Shown here in pieces: positions 6,392 through 14,032 of a stretch of 14,032 bases of DNA. Within the stretch, counting starts at the first letter, position 1. The number at the start of each line of letters is the position of its first letter. This stretch comes from Clostridia bacterium (GTDB taxonomy: Bacteria > Bacillota > Clostridia > Oscillospirales > CAG-272), in the NCBI GenBank assembly GCA_024404655.1, contig JAKSPR010000033.1:1-14032 (forward strand). Direction: 5' to 3'. The translations under genes and the position numbers were made by a program. Below the pieces are notes generated by a model that saw only the letters and a program-made list of their open reading frames with translations, was not told the origin of the DNA and made no database searches.

Positions 6392-8047
6392 ATGCTGAAA
6401 CAAGAAATCCGCGCCCTTCTGGACGCAGAGCATATCGAATGTGCCGGAGTGATCCCCTTCTCCGCCTGCCGCGTCTGGCAGGCAAGGAAGCTGTCCTGTT
6501 TCGGACTGGATGAATCCTCCGCTCATTCGGTCCTCATGCTCCTTGTCCCCTACTATGCAGGAGCATTTCCGGATCTGAAGATCTCCATCTATGCGGTGGG
6601 ACGGGACTATCACGACTATTTCAAAGGATTCTTCTCCCGCGTCTGTCCGGCGCTGGAAAAGGCTTTCCCCGGTTACCGTTTCGGCGGTTCTGCGGACAAT
6701 GCGCCCATTGATGAGCGTCACGCCGCCCTGACCGCAGGTCTCGGCATTCTCGGCGACAATGGACTGCTGATCAACGAAACTTACGGAACCTACGTCTTCA
6801 TCGGCGAGATCATTTCCGATATGCCGGCGGAGGACTGGTACGAATCCCCGGACGAGGTCATCCTGCACGACGAGGCCCATTGTGAGCACTGCGGTGCCTG
6901 CAAGCGCGCCTGCCCGATGAACGGCAACAATCCCTACGGGATCAAGGACTGCCTCTCCGCAGTCAACCAGACCAAGCACCTTGAGGACCCGGATATGCTC
7001 CGGTATATCCGCTATTACGATGCCGCATGGGGCTGTGACCGCTGTCAGAGCTCCTGCCCGCACAACAAATCCCCGAAGCCATCCCCCATCCCCTATTGGC
7101 AGGAGGACCTGCTCCCCTACCCCACGGCAAAAGACGTGGAAGCCATGCCGGAGGATGTCTTTGCAGCCCGCGCCTATGCGTGGAGAAAGAAGGCTACCAT
7201 TTTGCGCAATCTCACCATGCTGGAAGAAGATGCCGCTGCCGGCTGCATCACCCTTGACAAAGCCGAAGCGATCATGGACGCCATGCGGGAGGCCGGTGCG
7301 GTCATGCGCCGTGCCCATGACGTGGAATCCATTGCCGACGGCATCGAGGAAAAGCCCGGCTCCGCCAACTTTGTGACCGTTTACGACGTCAAAGTGCAGA
7401 ATATGCTGATGGAGCGCCTGAACGCGATCCTCCCCGACGCAAAATATTTTGCCGAGGAAAAGGAAAACGATGCGTCGCTTCTGGACGGCGGCTACTGCTT
7501 CATCATTGACCCCATCGACGGCACCACCAATTTCATTCACAACTACTGCGGCATGTCCGCCATCTCCGTGGGACTGTTCTACTGCGGAACGGCGGTCTTC
7601 GGTGCGATCTATGATCCCTACCGGGATGATATGTACTCCGCCCGCAAGGGCCTCGGCGCTTTCCTGAACGGCAAGCGCATCTCCGTCAGCGACAGACCCG
7701 CCGAAAAAGCCGTCTACGCCGTCGGTACCTCCCCCTATTACAAGGACACCCTGACGGAACGCACCTTCTCCATGATGAAGACGCTGTTCCTCGCCGGAGC
7801 GGATATCCGCCGCGCCGGTTCCGCCGCACTGGACCTGGCAGCCGTAGCCTGCGGCAGTCTGGACGGTTTTGCGGAAATGGTACTCTCCCCGTGGGACTAT
7901 GCCGCGGGCGCACTGCTCATTGAAGAAGCAGGCGGCACCTGCTGTCAGCCGGACGGTCAGCCCCTCTCCTATGTCCACCCCTGCCCCATCGCTGCGGGCA
8001 CCAAAAACACAATGGAAATTTTATGCCGTGCTGCAAACATTCAGTGA
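6392..8047 (+). CDS. Fusion protein: QueG-like iron-sulphur (epoxyqueuosine reductase-related) domain plus inositol-monophosphatase-family phosphatase
   Basis: One uninterrupted 551-residue frame holds two enzymes. Residues 1 to about 280 resemble QueG/DUF1730 proteins. They contain GRDYHDY, the D102 segment ADNAPIDER, the AGLGILGDNGLLI core, and eight cysteines suited to two [4Fe-4S] clusters (164, 167, 170, 174, 187, 215, 218, 222). Residues about 286-551 are a full-length IMPase-family domain. It has acidic E355 and E356, DPIDGTT (373-379) and the late WDYAAGALLIEEAGG block with D502, the set that binds the catalytic metal ions. QueG reduces epoxyqueuosine to queuosine in tRNA, while IMPase relatives hydrolyse inositol, sugar or nucleotide phosphates. 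The combined function is unknown. The QueG-like part lacks the long C-terminal HEAT region of some QueG proteins and has D where QueG usually has K after WIG, so true epoxyqueuosine reductase activity is uncertain. No Shine-Dalgarno is visible, and translation is probably coupled to the rhamnosidase gene. Confidence 0.85.
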   Translation: MLKQEIRALLDAEHIECAGVIPFSACRVWQARKLSCFGLDESSAHSVLMLLVPYYAGAFPDLKISIYAVGRDYHDYFKGFFSRVCPALEKAFPGYRFGGSADNAPIDERHAALTAGLGILGDNGLLINETYGTYVFIGEIISDMPAEDWYESPDEVILHDEAHCEHCGACKRACPMNGNNPYGIKDCLSAVNQTKHLEDPDMLRYIRYYDAAWGCDRCQSSCPHNKSPKPSPIPYWQEDLLPYPTAKDVEAMPEDVFAARAYAWRKKATILRNLTMLEEDAAAGCITLDKAEAIMDAMREAGAVMRRAHDVESIADGIEEKPGSANFVTVYDVKVQNMLMERLNAILPDAKYFAEEKENDASLLDGGYCFIIDPIDGTTNFIHNYCGMSAISVGLFYCGTAVFGAIYDPYRDDMYSARKGLGAFLNGKRISVSDRPAEKAVYAVGTSPYYKDTLTERTFSMMKTLFLAGADIRRAGSAALDLAAVACGSLDGFAEMVLSPWDYAAGALLIEEAGGTCCQPDGQPLSYVHPCPIAAGTKNTMEILCRAANIQ

Positions 8048-8087
8048 TGCTGCAGCGTGCATGAAATAGATTAAATCATTTTTTCTT

Positions 8088-8092
8088 GGAGG
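8088..8092 (+). promoter_or_regulatory. Shine-Dalgarno site that decides the start of the mechanosensitive channel gene
   Basis: GGAGG lies 8 bases before ATG 8101. An in-frame TTG at 8086 overlaps this ribosome site, so the five-residue longer version is unlikely. Confidence 0.8.
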
Positions 8093-8100
8093 TTTCTAAC

Positions 8101-8910
8101 ATGGAACAATTCTTATCCCAGCTCTGGGCGACGCTTGCTGAACTTGCAACCACCGTCGGCCTGAAGGCAATCTATGCGATCCTCATTCTGATCATCGGTC
8201 TGAAGATCGTCAAGGTCATCATCAAAAAGCTCCGCAAGAAGGCGCTCAGCCACATTGATGAAAGTGTCGGCAAGTTCCTTATCAGCGCGCTGTCTCTGGT
8301 TCTGAACATCGTCGTTCTCGTCACCGCTGCCATGATCATCGGCGTGCCGGCAACGTCTTTTGTTGCACTGCTCGGTTCCGCAGGTCTTGCTGTCGGTCTT
8401 GCCCTGCAGGGTTCCCTTCCCAACCTGGCAGGCGCCATCATGCTGCTCATCTTCAAGCCCTTCAAGGTCGGTGACTATGTTGAAGTCTCCGGTGTTGCCG
8501 GTGTCGTTGAAGAAATCAACCTGTTCTACACCGTCCTCAACACCGTTGACAACAAGCACATCACCGTTCCCAACGGCGCTGCATCCAATGCCGTTATCAT
8601 TGACTACTCCACCCAGAACATGCGCCGTGTCGATCTCGAATTCGGCGTTGCTTACGGTACCGATGTTGACAAGTTCAAGGCTGTCATGATGAAGGTTGCC
8701 GAGTCCCATGCACTGGTTCTCAAGGATCCCGCTCCTGTCGCTTATCTGCTCCGCCACGACGACAGTGCGCTGACCTTCGTTCTCCGTTCCTGGTGCGCAA
8801 CCGGCGATTACTGGACTGTCTACTTTGATCTGATCGAGCAGGTCCACAAGGCAATCAATGCAGAAGGCATTGAAATCCCGTTCCCGCAGGTCGACGTTCA
8901 CATGAAGTAA
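8101..8910 (+). CDS. mscS: Small-conductance mechanosensitive channel, MscS family
   Basis: This 269-residue protein is close to the 286 residues of E. coli MscS. Three membrane helices are seen at about 21-42, 58-82 and 86-118. The third holds the pore-lining pattern of alternating Ala/Gly with AGLAVGLALQGSLPNLAGA, one of the most recognisable signatures of the family. A beta domain follows (FKVGDYVEVSGVAGVVEEI, then VPNGAASNAVI), then the alpha/beta cytoplasmic vestibule, ending in a PFPQVDVHMK pattern. It should form a homoheptamer in the plasma membrane and release solutes under hypo-osmotic stress. It sits 53 bases after the fusion gene and 22 bases before the hydrolase gene. No convincing separate promoter is visible in the short gap, so it is probably read with them. 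Confidence 0.93.
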   Translation: MEQFLSQLWATLAELATTVGLKAIYAILILIIGLKIVKVIIKKLRKKALSHIDESVGKFLISALSLVLNIVVLVTAAMIIGVPATSFVALLGSAGLAVGLALQGSLPNLAGAIMLLIFKPFKVGDYVEVSGVAGVVEEINLFYTVLNTVDNKHITVPNGAASNAVIIDYSTQNMRRVDLEFGVAYGTDVDKFKAVMMKVAESHALVLKDPAPVAYLLRHDDSALTFVLRSWCATGDYWTVYFDLIEQVHKAINAEGIEIPFPQVDVHMK

Positions 8911-8932
8911 GATCAGAGGAGGACAACCGATC

Positions 8933-9598
8933 ATGGTCACCACCTTTACCCGCACATACGATATCATCGGAGAGCTCTCCGGCGTTGTCACCCTCCCCTC
9001 CGATTTTGATCCTGCAAAGGAATCCCTGCCGGTCATCGTCTTCCTGCACGGCGCAGGCGAGCGCGGCACCAATCTTGACACCGTGAAGATCCACGGTATT
9101 CCGAAGCTGTTCTCCAAAGACCCCGATTACAAGGGTCTGCGCGTCATCACCCTGTCCCCCCAGGTCAAGGATTACAATATGATCTGGAACCACATGGTCG
9201 TACAGACGCTTGACTGGATCAAAGCAGCTGTCAAGGAATTCAACGGCGATGAGGACCGCGTCTCCATCACCGGTCTTTCCATGGGCGGTTTCGGCACCTG
9301 GGAAATGATCACCACCTATCCGGATACCTTCTCCTGCGCGGCTCCTGTCTGCGGCGGCGGCGTATCCTGGAGAACCCCTGCCCTGCGCGGTATGCCCATC
9401 CGCTGCTATCACGGTCTTGACGACCAGACAGTTCCCTTCCTGTATGCGGAGATCATGGTCACCGCAGCCAGAAACTTCGGCGCTGATGCCGAGCTGATCG
9501 CCTACGACAAGGTCGGTCACGGCTCCTGGGTCAGAGCTTATGAGGAAACCGATCTGATCGAGTGGCTCATCTCCAAGCGCAGAAGCGAAAGAGCCTGA
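8933..9598 (+). CDS. Alpha/beta hydrolase, esterase or peptidase-like (dienelactone hydrolase / PHB depolymerase-like fold)
   Basis: The 221-residue protein has a complete alpha/beta-hydrolase triad. The nucleophile S116 is in GLSMGG, the probable acid is D164 in HGLDDQTVP, and the histidine is H196 in VGHGSW. The oxyanion-hole strand VIVFLHGAGERG (34-45) is the form seen in PHB depolymerase-like, phospholipase/carboxylesterase and short prolyl-oligopeptidase-like esterases. There is no signal peptide, so it is cytoplasmic. The substrate cannot be assigned. Deacetylation of sugars or ester cleavage on plant glycosides would fit the nearby rhamnosidase, but that is inference. A very strong Shine-Dalgarno (AGAGGAGG, 8915-8922) precedes ATG 8933 by 10 bases. 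The gene is last in its group and is followed by a terminator. Confidence 0.85.
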   Translation: MVTTFTRTYDIIGELSGVVTLPSDFDPAKESLPVIVFLHGAGERGTNLDTVKIHGIPKLFSKDPDYKGLRVITLSPQVKDYNMIWNHMVVQTLDWIKAAVKEFNGDEDRVSITGLSMGGFGTWEMITTYPDTFSCAAPVCGGGVSWRTPALRGMPIRCYHGLDDQTVPFLYAEIMVTAARNFGADAELIAYDKVGHGSWVRAYEETDLIEWLISKRRSERA

Positions 9599-9622
9599 TT
9601 CATTCAAATCATCAACCCACAA

Positions 9623-9650
9623 GAAAGCCCCGGCTGACGCCGGGGCTTTC
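9623..9650. terminator. GC-rich terminator hairpin between convergent operons, probably bidirectional
   Basis: GAAAGCCCCGGC (9623-9634) and GCCGGGGCTTTC (9639-9650) form a perfect 12-base stem with a TGAC loop. On the plus strand CTGTTCTATTT follows. On the minus strand TTGTGGG follows, so the T stretch is mostly within the stem. It lies 24 bases after the hydrolase stop and 25 bases beyond the stop of the convergent membrane protein gene. It can end both transcripts. Confidence 0.85.
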
Positions 9651-9675
9651 CTGTTCTATTTGGGTCAAGCGTATT

Positions 9676-9984
9676 TTATATTCCCTGGACAACGGCAGCG
9701 ATGACCGCCATAATACCGACCACGACGTTATAAGCGATCAGGATGCCGAGGATGATCATCTGGGGTTTCAGCGTGTCGCTGCTGCCTTTGTTCTTCTGAT
9801 AATAGTCATAAGCAAATGCTGCTATCAGCGCGGCGAGGGCCAGCGGGGAAAGTCCCGGAATGAGCTGCCCCGTTGCATCGGCCAACACATAACCGCCGAC
9901 GGCAAGGGCAAAACAGACCACATAGATGATGACGATCCAGACGGGGGTCTTGTAGGTATTCTTCTTGTTTCTCTCTCGATTCAT
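9676..9984 (-). CDS. Small integral membrane protein of unknown function, about three helices
   Basis: The 102-residue protein begins with a basic stretch (MNRERNKKNTYK). Three hydrophobic segments follow, at about residues 16-36, 40-59 and 75-100, separated by a hydrophilic YDYYQKNKGSSD loop. I do not recognise a family. ATG 9984 is chosen because AGAGGA (9996-9991 on the minus strand) lies six bases before it. An in-frame ATG at 10005 would give 109 residues and overlap the previous stop as ATGA, but its ribosome site would touch the start codon. It is the last gene in the secA-linked minus-strand group, just before the shared terminator. Confidence 0.7.
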   Translation of the reverse strand: MNRERNKKNTYKTPVWIVIIYVVCFALAVGGYVLADATGQLIPGLSPLALAALIAAFAYDYYQKNKGSSDTLKPQMIILGILIAYNVVVGIMAVIAAVVQGI

Positions 9985-10001
9985 GGGATATCCTCTTTCA
10001 C

Positions 10002-11420
10002 TCATTCCTCGGTGGTTTTATCCTTTTCCGCGTTGTAACGGAAATGATATTGTTCGACTTTGTATTTTGCCGCAAGCCATTGATACATCTTCACAAGGAA
10101 GATGCCGTTGACGATCAGCCCTACCAGCATGATGGGCGTTACCACAAACGCAAATACCGGCAGATTGCGGATGATTTCAAATCCAAAAGATATGGAGAAC
10201 CACAGAAGCACCGTTTTCGGCTGCTTTTCGTATTTTTCTTCTTCGCTGCGCATCATACCTTTCGTCATGCTGTCGTACAGCGCCACACCGTCTGCGGTGG
10301 AGAGCTTGTCAAGCGCCTGAATGTTCTCCGTAAGGGACCGGAACCAGAAGATCAACACCACCGTGATAAGGACCGTCGCACCGAGGAACCAGAGCTGCGG
10401 GAATAGTTCTCCGCTCTTCTCCGCGTGCAGCGTTCCGTACCGGGAGAAATAATCCCCGAGACTGTCCGTCCACAGGTCGTGATGATAATATTCATGATAC
10501 ATGCTGTACCCGTCGTAGGCAAGGGTCAGAAGAAATACCGGAACCGTACCGAGCAGAAATCCTTTCGGAATCCGGATGAATTTCTTCATGAGCAGTACCG
10601 CAATCCATGAGAAAAGCACTCCGGCGGCATCCGGCAGAAAGCTGATACTTTCCACCGACACATGGCAGAAGAATACCGCGCCGATCATGAAGAAAACAAA
10701 AATCAGGACAAAGCGTTCCAGAATACTCCTGCACCGCATCTCCTCCGCCCGCGCACCGGCCAGCACATCGAGCGCTGCGCGGTAGTTTTCATTCTTCGCC
10801 GCACACCGCAAAAAGGACAGACAGCGGATGAGAAAGACGAATCCCGCCACGCCTGCGATGACAGCAAAGAACACCACAAGATATTTCCGGTAGTCGCGGA
10901 TATCAATGACAACGCCGTAGATGACGTCGCCCAGATACTCTGTGGAGCGCAGATAGACCAGCTCCGGCAGGATGCTGCAGACCGCCCGCAGAATGAGGAA
11001 CCGCACAGCGCGTCCCGGCAGTGCACCGGATTTTTTGACCGCCCGGCGGGTATCGTCAAGAGGACCGGCAGAGGCGAGAATCCGGAACAGCTCCGTCATG
11101 ACAGGGATGCCGTAAATCAGTTCCAATACGGAAAAGACGAACGTATACGTCAATACCATCGTCGGCTCCGCTGCCAGCGGATACCGGGATGCGCCGCCGA
11201 GAGACCATGCCATCGGCAGAAGTTTCAGCACCGAGACCGCCGTCAGAATCAGCGCTTTGTGCCGTACCGCGGCCATATCTTCCCGCATATAGGAAAACCG
11301 CGTCAGACCGATGACCATAAACAGCCATCCGATCGCGTCCGGCAGAATATCAATGACATTGACAAGAGGATTGGCAAGGAACACAAGTCCTGCGGCGATC
11401 CATCCGAAGCCCCATCCCAT
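10002..11420 (-). CDS. Large polytopic membrane protein of unknown function with an internally repeated LPDAxG segment
   Basis: The 472-residue protein is mostly hydrophobic, with about ten likely membrane segments. I do not recognise an assigned family. Two similar pieces occur, IDILPDAIGWLF (23-34) and SISFLPDAAGVLF (258-270). Each heads a hydrophobic helix followed by basic residues, which suggests an internal duplication. This type of LPDxIG helix is seen in assorted uncharacterised Firmicutes membrane proteins. The N-terminus (MGWGFGW..AGLVFLANPL) resembles that of the protein encoded just upstream. A polar cytoplasmic-looking segment (about 363-402) holds QALDKLSTADG and a charged EEEKYEKQ stretch. 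ATG 11420 has AAAGGAG at 11438-11432 (minus strand), 11 bases ahead. The gap from the previous stop is 21 bases, and the next gene touches or nearly touches this stop, so it is clearly in an operon. Confidence 0.8.
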   Translation of the reverse strand: MGWGFGWIAAGLVFLANPLVNVIDILPDAIGWLFMVIGLTRFSYMREDMAAVRHKALILTAVSVLKLLPMAWSLGGASRYPLAAEPTMVLTYTFVFSVLELIYGIPVMTELFRILASAGPLDDTRRAVKKSGALPGRAVRFLILRAVCSILPELVYLRSTEYLGDVIYGVVIDIRDYRKYLVVFFAVIAGVAGFVFLIRCLSFLRCAAKNENYRAALDVLAGARAEEMRCRSILERFVLIFVFFMIGAVFFCHVSVESISFLPDAAGVLFSWIAVLLMKKFIRIPKGFLLGTVPVFLLTLAYDGYSMYHEYYHHDLWTDSLGDYFSRYGTLHAEKSGELFPQLWFLGATVLITVVLIFWFRSLTENIQALDKLSTADGVALYDSMTKGMMRSEEEKYEKQPKTVLLWFSISFGFEIIRNLPVFAFVVTPIMLVGLIVNGIFLVKMYQWLAAKYKVEQYHFRYNAEKDKTTEE

Positions 11421-11441
11421 TGACCGGTCATCTCCTTTGGT

Positions 11442-12179
11442 TTATTTTTTCCATCGTTTGTTCCGTTTGGTCCGGGCAAGCTGACGCCTGCGGACTTCTT
11501 CATCAAATTCCGCACGTTTCTTTGCGCGGAGCTCTTCTTCGGTAGGCTCCACGGGTTTGAGCACCTTGAAAAGGCTGGGGATCTTCGATTCCCGCATGGG
11601 CATGTCCTCATCCCCGGGCAGGCAGATCCACATATAGCAGTTGAACAGCATCTTTGTGTTGAGCAGCAGCCAGATAATACCGAACAACGATACCCCGGAC
11701 ACAAGAGACGCATACTGCACCACTTCCGTGATCTTCGGCGTATTGAGATAGGGCAGGATCACCGATACTGCGATATAAATAAAGGTGACGATGCGGTTTC
11801 TGCGCGCCTGCAGAACGATATCCGGCAGATCGACCTCTTTTGCCTGCTTCTGTGTCGCCGCAAGCAGGAAATGGTGGAGCAAAAGCAGCATCACGGCAAG
11901 CACAAGAGAATAGATGAGTTCTCCTCCATGACTGATTTTATCATGGAGTTCTTCTTTGCCAAGCCACATAAGGACCTGCAGAAAAATGGAATATACTCCC
12001 AGTGGGAGCATACAGGCGGTCACGACCGCCGCGCGTCCGTAGTCCCGCTGATAAGCCTTGAGCAACAGCAATGCGCGGAGCATCAGGATGAACCCGATGA
12101 GTTCCGCGCATACGCCCATGGAATGCAGCGGGATGGAGAGCAGGAAGGTATATCCTGCAACTAAAATTCCGAATCCCAT
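11442..12179 (-). CDS. Integral membrane protein of unknown function with a strongly basic C-terminal tail, next to secA
   Basis: The 245-residue protein has about six hydrophobic segments (near 4-20, 24-42, 50-72, 86-108, 129-147, 155-176). A hydrophilic tail of about 60 residues follows. The tail starts with an acidic EPTEEELR patch and ends in a coiled-coil-like, lysine/arginine-rich stretch (residues 219-245 carry 13 basic and 4 acidic residues). The positive-inside rule places this tail in the cytoplasm. The family is not recognised. The N-terminus (MGFG..AG...FLL..PL, then AELIGFILML) can be aligned by eye with the start of the next gene's product. It begins 18 bases after the secA stop with only a weak ribosome site (GAGGAT, some 15 bases away), so translation may depend on secA. 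Confidence 0.78.
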   Translation of the reverse strand: MGFGILVAGYTFLLSIPLHSMGVCAELIGFILMLRALLLLKAYQRDYGRAAVVTACMLPLGVYSIFLQVLMWLGKEELHDKISHGGELIYSLVLAVMLLLLHHFLLAATQKQAKEVDLPDIVLQARRNRIVTFIYIAVSVILPYLNTPKITEVVQYASLVSGVSLFGIIWLLLNTKMLFNCYMWICLPGDEDMPMRESKIPSLFKVLKPVEPTEEELRAKKRAEFDEEVRRRQLARTKRNKRWKK

Positions 12180-12197
12180 ACTGTTATGATCTTATCC

Positions 12198-14032
<1,835 letters not shown>

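Noticed and set aside
4076..7978. A 1300-residue antisense open frame over the rhamnosidase and fusion genes
   Set aside because: It is in exact codon register with both real genes and results from avoidance of TTA, CTA and TCA codons. The plus-strand products have clear families and catalytic motifs, while the antisense product has none.
8048..8100. Possible terminator or promoter between the fusion and channel genes
   Set aside because: There is a run of six T but no stable stem in front of it, and no paired -35 and -10 boxes with proper spacing.
8113..9117. A 334-residue antisense frame over the MscS gene and the start of the hydrolase gene
   Set aside because: It is the complement of two well-recognised genes, with no domain or ribosome site of its own.
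10002..10005. ATG at 10005 overlapping the previous stop as the start of the small membrane protein
   Set aside because: The nearest GAGGA is directly against the start codon, whereas ATG 9984 has AGAGGA at ideal spacing. The longer form cannot be fully excluded.
10662..11423. A 253-residue plus-strand frame opposite the large membrane protein
   Set aside because: It is codon-aligned with the minus-strand gene, very hydrophilic with many H, D, Q and R residues, and lacks any motif. The minus strand fits a membrane protein with a good ribosome site and operon spacing.

Overview
The window looks like chromosomal DNA from a Gram-positive Clostridia-type bacterium, probably a gut Oscillospiraceae/Ruminococcaceae relative. 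This is inferred from purine-rich Shine-Dalgarno sites, intrinsic terminators, a Gram-positive-like SecA, the family types present and C-ending codons in most genes. I could not run a search, so no genus is named. No phage, insertion sequence, CRISPR array, tRNA or rRNA was recognised.

Layout. (1) At 2-2551 (+) lie the tail of a DUF1854-type protein and a type IV ABC exporter whose N-terminus carries a soluble PH-like region and a zinc ribbon. Two hairpin terminators follow (2576-2671). (2) At 2784-3950 (+) a lone, AT-richer XRE-type regulator has its own promoter and terminator and different codon use from its neighbours. (3) At 4166-9598 (+) a recognisable sigma-A-type promoter (4097-4125) precedes a cytoplasmic GH78 alpha-L-rhamnosidase-like enzyme. 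Six bases after it comes a single-frame fusion of a QueG-like iron-sulphur reductase with an inositol-monophosphatase-family phosphatase. An MscS-type mechanosensitive channel and an alpha/beta hydrolase follow. The group ends at a strong hairpin (9623-9650), which probably also serves the convergent genes. (4) At 14032-9676 (-) is the C-terminal two-thirds of secA, followed in the same direction and almost without gaps by three unassigned integral membrane proteins. Two of these appear related at their N-termini.

How the genes may work together. The DUF1854 protein and the ABC exporter are a recurrent pair. The rhamnosidase and fusion genes look translationally coupled, which suggests a shared regulatory unit, but no common pathway can be read from sequence alone. 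The three membrane proteins probably share a transcript with secA, so a role near the membrane or secretion machinery is possible but unproven.

The best candidate for something undescribed is the QueG-like/IMPase fusion. The secA-linked membrane protein set and the zinc-ribbon ABC exporter come next. Nothing resembling a defence system or a selfish element was seen.
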